64,000 nucleotides of DNA from JBFMFH01 sp040752275 (GTDB taxonomy: Bacteria; Acidobacteriota; Vicinamibacteria; Vicinamibacterales; JAKQTR01), in NCBI GenBank assembly GCA_040752275.1, contig JBFMFH010000101.1, positions 62,001 to 126,000 of the forward strand, given 5' to 3'. Of the stretch, positions 25,233 through 34,316 are shown one piece after another; the stretch's first letter is position 1; each line of letters opens with the position of its first letter. Below the pieces are notes generated by a model. The model had not been told where the DNA came from and made no database searches. It saw only the letters and a program-made list of their open reading frames with translations. Made by a program: the position numbers and the translations under genes.

Positions 25233-26399
25233 ATGGCTGTGCTGGAGGGTCTTGGTCTTGTGTCGATTGCATTGCCTCGGCGTGCGGAGATCTGGCTAGC
25301 GGGTTCGCTGCGTTCCCTCGTGCGCGCCAGACGCGAGTCCAGAGAGCGCCGGGGTGTCGTGGACATCCTGTTCGCCGTCGCCGATCACTTCGAGCCGCTG
25401 CACGGGGGCGTGAGCGTTGACGAGGGGCTGCGCCGCGTGGAGACCTGGCTGGAGCACTACCCCCGCTTGGCCTCGTCGTTCGTTGATGCGGACGGCCGGC
25501 GCCCTCAGCACACCTTCTTCTTCCCGATCGAGCAGTACCGCCCCGAGCTCATCGGGTCTCTCGCGTCGCTCTGCGGACAAGGGTTCGGTGAGGTTGAGAT
25601 CCACCTGCATCATGACCGCGACACGGCGGTGCATCTGCGCCGGCAACTGGAGGTGTTCGCCAACACGCTCCGCGATCGCCATGGTCTGCTGCCGGCGGAC
25701 GAGAGCGGGCGCGTCCGCTATGGGTTCATCCACGGCAACTGGGCGCTCAGCAACTCACTGCCGGACGGCCGTTGGTGCGGTGTGGACGATGAGCTGGCCG
25801 TACTCATGGAGACGGGCTGTTACGCCGACTTCACGCTTCCGGCGGCTCCGTCGCCGGCGCAGACGCGGACGGTCAACCAGGTGTACTACGCAGAAGGGGC
25901 CCGACCTGGACCACGTGCGCACGAGACGGGCGTGCGCGCGGCCGTCGGCCGCCAGCCATCAGCGGATGACTTCCTCCTGGTCCAAGGTCCCTTGCGCCCG
26001 AGCTTCCGCCGCGCGAGATGGGCCATCGTGCCCCGCGTCGAGAACGGCGCCCTGCACGCCGGCGACCCGCCGACCCTCGATCGCGTTGCCGACTGGCTGT
26101 CGTGCGGGATTTCGGTGGCGGGACGCCCGGAGTGGGTGTTCGTCAAGGTCCACACCCACGGCGCCCCCGAACCGAACGCGAGGATGCTGCTGGGGGACGA
26201 CCTCTCGGCGTTCCACCGTCGCCTGCTCGCCAGCTACAACGACGGCGAGCGCTACCGGCTGCACTACGTGACCGCGCGCGAAATGGTGAACATCATCCAC
26301 GCGGCCGAGGACGGGATGAGCGGAAACCCGAACCAGTTCCGCGACTATCGCCTGCAGCGTCCTCCGGCGGCACGGCCGGTCCCACGCTCGTCAGGCTGA
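25233..26399 (+). CDS. NodB-like metal-dependent hydrolase-related protein
   Basis: 388 residues, ATG with AGGGGG upstream. I do not recognise a named family, but several elements recall carbohydrate-esterase (NodB) folds: VADHFEP near residue 50, TFFFPIEQYRPELI, VEIHLHHDRDTA (a His-x-His-His cluster), a repeated YGFIHGNWAL and VFVKVHTHGAPEP near the end. The histidines and acidic residues could bind a metal. It precedes a polysaccharide locus that contains a standard deacetylase, so action on polysaccharide or lipid-linked sugar is plausible. No signal peptide is obvious. Its stop is followed by a hairpin at 26407-26427. Confidence 0.6.
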   Translation: MAVLEGLGLVSIALPRRAEIWLAGSLRSLVRARRESRERRGVVDILFAVADHFEPLHGGVSVDEGLRRVETWLEHYPRLASSFVDADGRRPQHTFFFPIEQYRPELIGSLASLCGQGFGEVEIHLHHDRDTAVHLRRQLEVFANTLRDRHGLLPADESGRVRYGFIHGNWALSNSLPDGRWCGVDDELAVLMETGCYADFTLPAAPSPAQTRTVNQVYYAEGARPGPRAHETGVRAAVGRQPSADDFLLVQGPLRPSFRRARWAIVPRVENGALHAGDPPTLDRVADWLSCGISVAGRPEWVFVKVHTHGAPEPNARMLLGDDLSAFHRRLLASYNDGERYRLHYVTAREMVNIIHAAEDGMSGNPNQFRDYRLQRPPAARPVPRSSG

Positions 26400-26406
26400 G
26401 GAGGAC

Positions 26407-26427
26407 CCCCGCAGGTGTCGTGCGGGG
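26407..26427. terminator. hairpin between convergent genes
   Basis: CCCCGCA and TGCGGGG form a 7 bp stem with a 7-base loop, 8 bp after the stop at 26399 and 26 bp before the end of the converging gene. No T tract follows on either strand, so it is a weak terminator or a Rho-linked 3' structure. Confidence 0.4.
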
Positions 26428-26452
26428 CGAACGCTCCAGGACGGGCACCGAC

Positions 26453-28396
26453 TCACGGCACGCGAACGACGGAGGCGGGTTCCCTCGGCAGTCGCTCCTT
26501 GACCTGCTCCAGTCGAGCCGCCGCTGCCGCGAGTGCGGCGTCCCAATCTGCGGGGTCGTGCGACCATCGACCGGCGCCGTACCGTTCGGGCGCGGCTGCC
26601 GCGTCGGATAACGCGAGTTTGAGCACGCTCTTGACCAGGCGATCGGCCAGCGCGCCCTCTCCCGCCTGTTGCAGGAGCCAGAAGTACTCGTAGTCGGTCT
26701 GGCCGCGACGGATCTGCTTCATCCGGATGTTGGCGATGGGCAGGTTGAAGTCGACCTTCTTTCCGGGGTAGATGAACACGCCTTGCGACAGCGCCCAGGT
26801 TCGGTTGCGCGGGTGATCCCAGATCTCGTTGTCGTTGTTCTCGCCGTCAGGACCCGGCGGAACTACGAACCTCCCGGGGTCATCCGGACTCGGCACGGCC
26901 CTGCGCCACGCCTCGGACATCGAGTAGTAGCAGAGATAGTCGATGCGGTACTGCCAGGCAATCCAGCTCCATGTCCGCAAGGCCACGCCGTCGGCGTCCA
27001 GTGTCTCGTTTCCCTGGTACGGCTCACCGCCCTGGTACATGCCCTTGAGCGCGTCCGCCGGAAGCGCGTTCATGTGGCGCACACTGTAGTAGTCGCCTGC
27101 GACCAGCCACATGTCCAGCGCGTCCTTCCACCAATCGAATACGGGCTGCTGGGCGTCCCACCTCCCGCCCAGCACGGTGTAGACGGCAATCTGCCGGCGC
27201 AAGGCACCGCCCGACGCGTGCTTCACGCGCCGGGCGAAGTCGTCGAGATCGGCCGCAGCCGAGGCCTCCGGCTCGTCGGCCAGGTAGGCGTAGGCCCGCG
27301 AGAGGTCCCAACCTCGCTCCCTCCAGTGCCGCACGATCTCGACCACCATCTGATCCCATGCGCGGTCGCCCGCCGGCAGTCTCGGGCCCGTCGAGTCGAT
27401 GCCGGTCGACAGCGGGACCTTCCAGATCTCGATGGCATCCTCGCCAGGGCCGAAGAGGTTGTTCTTCGGATTGAGCACCTTGTCGTGAGCCGCGTCGTAC
27501 GCGGTCCAATCCACGCGGCCGATATCGCCGCTGGGCGTTTCCTCGATGGCCGGACCGTCGGCGCCATACATGTTGCCCGCAGTGAACCGGTGCCTCCGGG
27601 CGAGGCGGTAGACCTCGTCTTCGTACGCGGCGAGCCGATCCCCGCTCAGCCAGCGGCCACCGGCCTGGTTCAGGTCGTCGAGGTCGAAGTTCATGAAGAA
27701 CGTGCTGTGAATCTTCCGCGGGATGTCGATGTCGAGCACGTGCAGGACGAAGTGGAGCACCGACTGCTGGGTGTCCCAGTCGACCGTGAGCGATCCGGTG
27801 TAGTCGCCCGCCGGAGTGCCGTAGGGAATCGTCAAGTCCACCCACACGCCCTGGATCTCGCCGGGCTGGATCGCGAAGGGCGGCCCGTCGTACCCGCCGT
27901 AGGTGTGGGTATCGCCGATCGACCAAGGGACGAGCGCATCGGGGTACCAGCCCGGGCCCATCGAGGGACCATTGGTCGGTCCCGAGCCTCGATCGTCGAC
28001 CTCGGTGTAGTAGATCTTGAAGAGGTCCACCCGGCTTGCGGGCACCGCATGACCGTCCCGGCTGGACAGGGCTGAGGTGCGCACGTCGACGCGGCGCCGG
28101 CCGGCGCCGCCACCTTCGATGCCCAACTGAAAGGCGACAGTCTCGCCGCGGGCCCCCTGGACCGTGATACGGCCGGCCGCACTGTCCCAGAGGCGGTTCG
28201 CCCGCTTGATGGCGGTAAGATCCTGTCCAGTGTCCTGAACGAAGATCCGCCTGCCGGACTTGGCGATCTTGTAGCCCTCGGGCGCGGCCCAGATCACTGG
28301 GATGTCGCCTTCGTCCGGCCGGGCGCCGCACGCGACGGACCCGGCCAAGGTTGCCGCCAGCGTGAGTGCGAGAAGGCTGCGCACGTTCATCAGCAT
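26453..28396 (-). CDS. DUF4091 / GH123-like glycoside hydrolase, probable lipoprotein
   Basis: About 647 residues. The first ATG (28408) directly abuts GGAGG with no spacing, so starts at 28396 (12 nt spacing) or 28390 are more likely. The N-terminus is a signal peptide (LLALTLAATLAGSVAC) with a possible lipidated cysteine. A beta-rich N-terminal part (VQGARGETVAFQLGIEG) is followed by a barrel-like catalytic region (FFMNFDLDDLNQAGG, AYAYLADEPEAS with a DE pair, YYSMSEAW) and the DUF4091 signature KQIRRGQTDYEYFWLL near the C-terminus. Family members are hexosaminidase-like (GH123). Location in the periplasm or outer membrane and the position beside polysaccharide genes suggest glycan processing; the substrate is unknown. 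Confidence 0.75.
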   Translation of the reverse strand: MLMNVRSLLALTLAATLAGSVACGARPDEGDIPVIWAAPEGYKIAKSGRRIFVQDTGQDLTAIKRANRLWDSAAGRITVQGARGETVAFQLGIEGGGAGRRRVDVRTSALSSRDGHAVPASRVDLFKIYYTEVDDRGSGPTNGPSMGPGWYPDALVPWSIGDTHTYGGYDGPPFAIQPGEIQGVWVDLTIPYGTPAGDYTGSLTVDWDTQQSVLHFVLHVLDIDIPRKIHSTFFMNFDLDDLNQAGGRWLSGDRLAAYEDEVYRLARRHRFTAGNMYGADGPAIEETPSGDIGRVDWTAYDAAHDKVLNPKNNLFGPGEDAIEIWKVPLSTGIDSTGPRLPAGDRAWDQMVVEIVRHWRERGWDLSRAYAYLADEPEASAAADLDDFARRVKHASGGALRRQIAVYTVLGGRWDAQQPVFDWWKDALDMWLVAGDYYSVRHMNALPADALKGMYQGGEPYQGNETLDADGVALRTWSWIAWQYRIDYLCYYSMSEAWRRAVPSPDDPGRFVVPPGPDGENNDNEIWDHPRNRTWALSQGVFIYPGKKVDFNLPIANIRMKQIRRGQTDYEYFWLLQQAGEGALADRLVKSVLKLALSDAAAAPERYGAGRWSHDPADWDAALAAAAARLEQVKERLPREPASVVRVP

Positions 28397-28442
28397 AAAG
28401 GATTGCATCCTCCGGCCGACACTTCAAGGAAGGGGAGACGTC

Positions 28443-29078
28443 TTGCCCTCACCGCTTGCCCGCATGTACCGGGAAGCCCTTCGCGCCGCGGAACATCTCC
28501 GACCCAGCGTGTGGCCTCGCGCGAGGCGATTCGAGATTGCCTATGCGATTCTGGTCAATGATGAAGTGCACCAGTTCGTCAACAGGATGCAGACGGACGT
28601 GGTGCGCACCTGCCGCGTCCGGCCCCTGCTGCACGAGACGCCGCACATCACGCTGAAGCTCGGCTTTCGCGTGTCCGCCTTCGAGCCCTTCGAGGCCTAT
28701 CTCGAGACGCTGGCCCGTGAGACGGACCCCTTCGAAATCGGCGTGCGAGACGTCGGGTTCTTCGACGAGGGGATCATCTTCCTCGACGTCGAGCCAAACG
28801 CTGCGTTCGAGCGCCTGAGACACCGCATCCTCCGAGACCTCTCCGAGCGGCACGGGATCGAGCCGTACGCCATCGAGGGCGACCAGTTTCACCCGCACGT
28901 GACCGTCGCATTCGGCCTGTCCTCTCACGATGTCGAGCACGCCAAGGCCGTCTTTGGCGGCGCCGGCGCCAGGTTCCACTTCATGCTGGAAGCGCTGGGA
29001 CTGCTGTGTCAGACGAGCACGCAGTGGGTGACACGCAAACGAGCGAACCTCACCGGCAGTCCGGCGAAGCCATCATGA
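28443..29078 (+). CDS. 2H phosphoesterase (2'-5' RNA ligase family)
   Basis: 211 residues from a TTG at 28443, chosen because a strong GGGGAG lies five bases ahead; the next in-frame ATG (28464) has no ribosome site. Two H-x-T motifs define the family: HITLK at about 68-72 and HVTVA at about 152-156, with the flanking patterns TPHITLKLGF and QFHPHVTVAFG. Members ligate or hydrolyse 2'-5' or cyclic phosphodiester bonds in RNA or nucleotides. The gene overlaps the next one by four bases (ATGA), so it is translationally linked to an asparagine-synthase-like gene, which is unexpected. It is divergent from the DUF4091 gene with a short shared upstream region. Confidence 0.78.
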   Translation: MPSPLARMYREALRAAEHLRPSVWPRARRFEIAYAILVNDEVHQFVNRMQTDVVRTCRVRPLLHETPHITLKLGFRVSAFEPFEAYLETLARETDPFEIGVRDVGFFDEGIIFLDVEPNAAFERLRHRILRDLSERHGIEPYAIEGDQFHPHVTVAFGLSSHDVEHAKAVFGGAGARFHFMLEALGLLCQTSTQWVTRKRANLTGSPAKPS

Positions 29079-30604
29079 TGCAGGGCGACTACAGCCCGGA
29101 CGCCCTCGGCCAGCTGCTGTTCCGGCGCCAGTTCTACCTGGGACCGCGGCACCTGGACCAGTTCCCGTCGTGGACACGCGTGGGCGTCGGCGACACCTAT
29201 TGCCTGACCGCTCACCCCGATCTGGGCGTGGCCCACGCGACAGACGGGCGCAAGTCCGTAACGCTCGTTGGGTACATGCTCGACCCCGCCGAGCCCCACG
29301 CCGGCAACGCGGATGTGGCAGAAGCCCTGGTGCGGAAGCTCCAAAGTTGCCGCGGGTCCTGGGTGCACACGGCTGACTTCGGAGGTCGCTGGATCCTCAT
29401 CGTGCATGATGGTCGCGACACCGTGCTCTTCCACGATGCCGCGGGACTGCGATCGGTTCACTACGCACGCGCCGGGGAGACGGGCGCGACGGTGTGCGCG
29501 TCGCGACCATCGTTGATTGCGGAAACGCTGGGCCTCGAGAGGCATGAGGAGGCCTGGGACTTCGTCACGTCGCAGGACCAGGACGAATGCGACGTGTACT
29601 GGATGCCCGGCGACACCGCCCTGTACGCGCGGACGCGCTGCCTGCTCCCCAACCACTACCTCGACCTGCGAACCGGTGAGGCACACCGATACTGGCCTGA
29701 CGCGGACCTGCGAAGCCTGCCTCTCGCCGACGCCGTGGCCGAGAGCCTTCGTATGCTGCGTGGGCTCGTCCTGGGCGCCCGGCACCGTTCACCCCTGGCG
29801 CTTTCGATGACCGCGGGATGGGACAGCCGGCTGATGTTGTCGCTGGCGAAGGCACTCGGCCGTGACCTGTACTGCTTCACGCTGGCCTACCCGGGATCCG
29901 AGAACTCCCGCGACGTGAGGGTCCCCGCCGCGCTGCTCGCGCGCCTTGGGCTCGAACACACCGTCGTCGGGTACCCGGCGCAGATCAACCTCGACTTCAA
30001 GACCACCTACCAGAGGAACGTCGCTGCAGAGGGCCACGCCTACTGTGCGGACGCGCAGGCTCTATACGAACACTATCCGGCCGGGCGGATGTGCATGACC
30101 GGCGACGTTGCCGAGATCGTGAAGTGCCACTACAGGCCGCCGGCGGGACGGGAAACGCCGGCGACGGCCACGGGTCTGGCAGAGCTGTGCGGCATCCGCG
30201 CCCATCCCTTCCTCTTGAACGCCTTCGAGACCTGGCTCGAGGGAGCGGTGCCGCGGAACATTCCCCTCCTGGACCTCTTCTGCTGGGAGCAGTTCGCGGG
30301 GCGGAAGCAGGCGCTGATCAGGTCGCAGTACGACATCGTTCACGATTCGTTCGCGCCGCTGAACTGCCGCACGCTCCTCGTGACGATGCTTTCGGTGAGC
30401 GAACGGTACAGGTGTGGACCCGACTTCGCGCTCCTGAGAACGCTCGTCGAGGAGCTGTGGCGGGAGACACTGTCGGTGCCGGTGAACCCCGACGAACGCA
30501 CGCAGGCCAAGCGCGTCATCAGAGGCGTGCTCGATGCCTTGAAGTTGTACGACCGGGTTCCCGAATCCCTCAAGGAGCTCGGCCGGCGTGTCATGATGCG
30601 GTGA
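29075..30604 (+). CDS. asparagine synthase-like amidotransferase without nucleophile cysteine
   Basis: 509 residues from the ATG that overlaps the previous stop. The C-terminal two thirds is an asparagine-synthase ATPase domain with PP-loop LALSMTAGWDSRLML (about 240-254), FTLAYPGSENSRDVRVPAALL and MTGDVAEIVK. The N-terminal part retains a glutaminase-like fold pattern (GGRWILIVHDGRD, VLFHDAAGLRSVHY), but the protein begins MMQGDY, with no cysteine after the initiator methionine. It therefore probably uses ammonia or another amine, or only adenylates a carboxylate. Homologues occur in capsule and exosortase-type polysaccharide loci and as lasso peptide cyclases. Here the polysaccharide setting points to amidation of a sugar acid or lipid-linked intermediate. 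Confidence 0.72.
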   Translation: MMQGDYSPDALGQLLFRRQFYLGPRHLDQFPSWTRVGVGDTYCLTAHPDLGVAHATDGRKSVTLVGYMLDPAEPHAGNADVAEALVRKLQSCRGSWVHTADFGGRWILIVHDGRDTVLFHDAAGLRSVHYARAGETGATVCASRPSLIAETLGLERHEEAWDFVTSQDQDECDVYWMPGDTALYARTRCLLPNHYLDLRTGEAHRYWPDADLRSLPLADAVAESLRMLRGLVLGARHRSPLALSMTAGWDSRLMLSLAKALGRDLYCFTLAYPGSENSRDVRVPAALLARLGLEHTVVGYPAQINLDFKTTYQRNVAAEGHAYCADAQALYEHYPAGRMCMTGDVAEIVKCHYRPPAGRETPATATGLAELCGIRAHPFLLNAFETWLEGAVPRNIPLLDLFCWEQFAGRKQALIRSQYDIVHDSFAPLNCRTLLVTMLSVSERYRCGPDFALLRTLVEELWRETLSVPVNPDERTQAKRVIRGVLDALKLYDRVPESLKELGRRVMMR

Positions 30605-30711
30605 CAACCGGCGACGACAGGCAGCCCGCTGTCTGCGTCGGGAAGGAAGCACAGCCGGAGCGTCCGTCCGCTCGGAATCGGTATCGTGATCATCGCGTGA
30701 GGAGCATCCCG

Positions 30712-31806
30712 GTGTCCAAGCTCGTGAGACGTGCGCTCTATCCCGCCGTGTCCCGGCTGTGTGCGCACGCCACGCTTGTCGAGGGGCGACTGAAGGGAAC
30801 CGAGACGCCGTTTCGCTGCCTGTTCGTGGACAATTCGCGCTTCGGGGAGTACCTGACGGGCCGGATGTACGACACGCTGCCGGACCGGCTGGAGAAGAAG
30901 CGCATCTGGATTCCCGCGCTGCGACGGCGTCTCCTGAGCCGGCGCGACGGGCATGATCTCTGCGTCGCCGTCCTCCCGAGGTTCTACGAAGCCCTGTTTC
31001 GGGGACTCTATGACTACCGGACCACCGAGACGGTCAGACAGGTCATCGACACGTCGGGCTCCTGGGACGACGTGAAGAGCAGGTTCTCCAAGAAGAAGCG
31101 GCAGGTGGCGAACAACTTCGAGGCCAAGTCCGGACTCGGCTACCGCCTGTCTCACGAACCCGGCGACCTCGAGTTCTTCTACCACCGGATGTTCGTGCCC
31201 CATATCACCAGGCGGTACGGAGAACTCGCGACGATCGACTCCTACGTCGAGATGCAGCGGTTCTTCCGCCGGGGCGTGCTGCTGTTCGTGACCAAAGGAG
31301 GCCAGGCGGTCGCCGGGGCCCTGAGCCTGGTGGAAGATGGCGTGCTGAGATTCCGCCGGACCGGGGTCCTCGACGGCGACGAGTCGCACGTCGACGGCGG
31401 TGCCCAGACCGCGCTCTACTACTTCCAGCTGAGGTACGCGCAGGAGCACGGCCTTCGCGCGGTGGACACGATGATGAGCGCGCCGTTCCTGAACGACGGC
31501 GTCTACAGGCACAAGAGAGAGTGGGGCGCGGTTGTCCTCCCCGATGACGAGACGCGCACCTGGGTCTACGTCTTCGGCGCAACGCCGTCCGAGAAGACCG
31601 CGCGTTTCTTCGAGGACAACCCGATGGTCGTGCACCGGGATGATGGGATGAAGGGGATGATCGGGATCTCGGGCGACGCCGCCCCGTCACCGGCCGCGAT
31701 CAACGAGCGGGTCCGTCGCTATGAAGCGACCGGTCTACGGGGCTTCCTCGTGGTGACGCGTGCGGAGGTGCTGGCCGCGCCTCAAACCCGGCCCGGCACT
31801 CACTAG
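30712..31806 (+). CDS. FemAB/GNAT-type acyltransferase
   Basis: 364 residues from a GTG at 30712 preceded by GAGGAG; upstream continuation of the frame is antisense-like and rejected. The central part resembles the BioF2-like/FemAB acyltransferase fold: WDDVKSRFSKKKRQVANNFEA, FFYHRMFVPHITRRYG, VTKGGQAVAGALSL and the C-terminal LYYFQLRYAQEHGLRAVDTM block typical of GNAT_acetyltransf_6 domains. Such proteins add aminoacyl or acyl groups to peptidoglycan or polysaccharide. It follows the asparagine-synthase-like gene by 107 bp in the same direction. Confidence 0.68.
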   Translation: MSKLVRRALYPAVSRLCAHATLVEGRLKGTETPFRCLFVDNSRFGEYLTGRMYDTLPDRLEKKRIWIPALRRRLLSRRDGHDLCVAVLPRFYEALFRGLYDYRTTETVRQVIDTSGSWDDVKSRFSKKKRQVANNFEAKSGLGYRLSHEPGDLEFFYHRMFVPHITRRYGELATIDSYVEMQRFFRRGVLLFVTKGGQAVAGALSLVEDGVLRFRRTGVLDGDESHVDGGAQTALYYFQLRYAQEHGLRAVDTMMSAPFLNDGVYRHKREWGAVVLPDDETRTWVYVFGATPSEKTARFFEDNPMVVHRDDGMKGMIGISGDAAPSPAAINERVRRYEATGLRGFLVVTRAEVLAAPQTRPGTH

Positions 31807-31858
31807 CTGCAACGGATCTTGGCCTTCAACGACGTCTGGCGCGCTGCACCCGCGGCGA

Positions 31859-33037
31859 TCAGGACGCCGGCCGTTCCTCAGGGGAAGGACGACGGAACCG
31901 GCGTTTCATGCGCCGTGCGCGCTCGATGAGTCCGAGCGCCTGTTTGCCGAGCCTCGTGGTCGGGAACACTCCTGAGGTCAGCCAGCGATGCGTGGTCCAC
32001 AGCGTGTCGAGGTACGAGCCTCCCACCGCTCCGCTGTCGATGTACTCCAAGTCGCGGCAGAGGAGGAGCTCGGGTGCGCGGCGGAGGAACTCGACCTCGT
32101 TGAGCAGTCCAGGGGAACACTGCTTGTAGTCGGGGTGCCACCCGATCTTGAAGGCAAACCCGGCGCGCCCAGACGCGAAGTTGCTGGTCGACGAGATCAC
32201 CTCGCCTCCCACGGCGAGCTCGGCGAAGAACGCCTGCCCCTCTCGGCCAAACCTGCCCACGACCTCCCGAAAGAACGCCTCGTCCTCGGGTCTCGACCGC
32301 AGCGACGTTCCCTGGGAGCCCTTCCAGCCAAGGTGCTCGAGTTCAAGGAGCCGTTCGGGACATTCGGGTCCCAGCTCCGCCCCGGCTCGGAAGCGCCAGC
32401 TCACCACACCGCGCTCCTCCAGGCGGCGCCTCCGGCGGGACAGGTCTTTGTGCCGTCCCCGCGCCAGGTGCCCGGCCAGATACGCGTCTCCGCCTTCGGC
32501 GGGAATGAACGTCGGTCGCTTCGTCCGGTACTGCTCGTGCCACGGAAAGCCGTGTCCGGCGGCAGCGCCCTCCAAGAGGCCCGCCAGAGGGCTATCGGCA
32601 GTACGCCATGTGAACTCGACGCCGTGCCACCGTGAACTGCCGCGAAAGAACGTGAAGAACGCGGCAACCACCGGGCTCGCGCGGTCCCGATCGACGAGCA
32701 GTCCGGACAGGTAGGAGTGGCGGGATCGGTACGCCGCAAGCGACGGCAGCGGAAAGCGCCAGGACGAGGAGCGCTGCCTGAACACGCCGACACCCAGGAG
32801 ATCTCCTGTGCCGTCCTCGACCAGCACCGCGACCGGCCCGGGCGCGGGCTCCAGGTGCCGCACGGCCGGGAGGATGAAGTGCGGCGACAGGTAGGCATTG
32901 GCCTCCAGGGCACGCCGCTCCAACCGGGCCCACGCCCTTTCGGTCTCCTCATCGACATCCCGGCACGCAACAGTGCGGACCCGATAGGTGGCGGGGGGGG
33001 CCTCCCCGGACGCGACCGGGTGCTGCGGGATGGCCAT
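31859..33037 (-). CDS. CelD/BcsL-family acyltransferase
   Basis: 392 residues. A BioF2-like acetyltransferase domain spans about 170-340: GRHKDLSRRRRRLEERG, LLELEHLGWKGSQGTSL, FFREVVGRFGREGQAFFAEL, ISSTSNFASGRAGFAFKIGW. The C-terminus is basic (ERARRMKRRFRRP). Members are found in cellulose and exopolysaccharide loci and likely acylate sugars or amino sugars. It is encoded against its neighbours, converging with the previous acyltransferase (52 bp between stops) and divergent from the next one (130 bp), so it has its own promoter. Confidence 0.75.
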   Translation of the reverse strand: MAIPQHPVASGEAPPATYRVRTVACRDVDEETERAWARLERRALEANAYLSPHFILPAVRHLEPAPGPVAVLVEDGTGDLLGVGVFRQRSSSWRFPLPSLAAYRSRHSYLSGLLVDRDRASPVVAAFFTFFRGSSRWHGVEFTWRTADSPLAGLLEGAAAGHGFPWHEQYRTKRPTFIPAEGGDAYLAGHLARGRHKDLSRRRRRLEERGVVSWRFRAGAELGPECPERLLELEHLGWKGSQGTSLRSRPEDEAFFREVVGRFGREGQAFFAELAVGGEVISSTSNFASGRAGFAFKIGWHPDYKQCSPGLLNEVEFLRRAPELLLCRDLEYIDSGAVGGSYLDTLWTTHRWLTSGVFPTTRLGKQALGLIERARRMKRRFRRPSPEERPAS

Positions 33038-33167
33038 CGCTTCGACTCCACTCCAGACTGATGCTCAGCCCTGCCCTGCAGTCTATGCCGGCCCGGCAGG
33101 CCACGTAAAGCCAGCTCTGCTAAAGCTTTGCGTCGTCTGACCGACATCTTGACCAGGGGAGAGGTCT

Positions 33168-34316
33168 GTGAACGTGCCCGAGGCGGGGCAAGGGCAGGAC
33201 GTGACGATCCGGGTCATCCGGAGTGAAGACGAATGGGACGACGTCCGGTCCGACTGGGACGCTCTGCATCGCGCCACGCCGGACGCCTCGCCCTTCCTCC
33301 GCTTCGCCTGGCTGCGCGGCTGGTGGCGGGCGTACGGACCGAGGTACGGAACCGGCGGACTCCGGATCCTGACCTGCTGGCACGGGGCGGACCTTGTCGG
33401 GGCTGTGCCTCTGTATGTGCGAGTGGAGCACGGCCCCCTCCACGTGCGATGCCTGCGGTTCGTATCGACTGGCGAAGCAGAGGAGGAAGAGACCTGCCCG
33501 GACTATCTCGATCTGCTCTCCCAGCCAGGATTCGAACCCGCGTGCGCCAGAGCGGCCTGGGAGGGCATCGCACGGCTCGATTGGGACCGCCTGGAACTGG
33601 ACGATGTGCCCGCGGGCTCGCTGCTCCTTCGATTGCCGCGCCCGCTACGCCGTGTCAAGTCCTATCCGCGGGGCGTCTGCCCGGTCGCCGACCTGAACGG
33701 CGGCTTCGAGTCCTACCTCGCGAGGTTGAGCCCCAACAGCCGCCAGCAGGCGCGTCGTCTCCTCCGCGAAGGGGAGCGGGCGGGCGTCCGGTTCGAACTG
33801 GCGGGCGTCGACGGCACGACGGAGACATTCGACGAGATGGTGCGCCTGCATCAGCAGCGGTGGGTGGCCGATGGCCAACCCGGGGTTTTTGGATCCGAAC
33901 GCTTCACCGATTTCCATCGCCGCCTCGTGCGCGAGTGGCAGCCGCGTGAGGACGCCGTGCTGGCGAGGATGTCATTCGAAGGTGTGCCTATTGCGGTGCT
34001 GTATGGCTTCGTGTCGCACCGGCGCTTCGCGTTCTACCAGTCGGGTGTGGACCTCGCGGCCGACAATCGGCTCCGCAGCCCGGGAACGCTGGCCCACCTC
34101 CTGCTCATGAGGACGCTTGCCGCACGGGGTGTCCTGGCGTACGACTTCCTCAGGGGATCGGCCTCGTACAAGGACCGCCTGGCGACCCGCGAGAGCCACC
34201 TGTCCGGTCTCCGTACCTGGCGCCCGACCCCACGGGGACTGGCCTGGTGGCCGATTCGCCTCGCCGTGAAGATCGGCGGGCGCGGCCGGCGGGCGACGAG
34301 CGAGGGCCGGCGATGA
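33168..34316 (+). CDS. CelD/BcsL-family acyltransferase
   Basis: 382 residues from a GTG with GGGGAGAGG upstream. Same domain class as its divergent neighbour: WDALHRATPDASPFLRFAWL at the N-terminus, then LARLSPNSRQQARRLLREGE (the conserved basic block), MVRLHQQRWVADGQPGVFG, AVLYGFVSHRRFAFYQSG and YDFLRGSASYKDRLATRE. Likely an acyl-CoA dependent acyltransferase for exopolysaccharide or its lipid carrier. It starts a tight plus-strand operon with a deacetylase, a GT2 enzyme and a flippase; its stop overlaps the deacetylase ATG. Confidence 0.8.
   Translation: MNVPEAGQGQDVTIRVIRSEDEWDDVRSDWDALHRATPDASPFLRFAWLRGWWRAYGPRYGTGGLRILTCWHGADLVGAVPLYVRVEHGPLHVRCLRFVSTGEAEEEETCPDYLDLLSQPGFEPACARAAWEGIARLDWDRLELDDVPAGSLLLRLPRPLRRVKSYPRGVCPVADLNGGFESYLARLSPNSRQQARRLLREGERAGVRFELAGVDGTTETFDEMVRLHQQRWVADGQPGVFGSERFTDFHRRLVREWQPREDAVLARMSFEGVPIAVLYGFVSHRRFAFYQSGVDLAADNRLRSPGTLAHLLLMRTLAARGVLAYDFLRGSASYKDRLATRESHLSGLRTWRPTPRGLAWWPIRLAVKIGGRGRRATSEGRR

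Noticed and set aside
29075..30604. Asparagine-synthase-like gene as a lasso peptide cyclase
   Set aside because: No short precursor, RRE domain or protease gene lies nearby; the context is polysaccharide synthesis.
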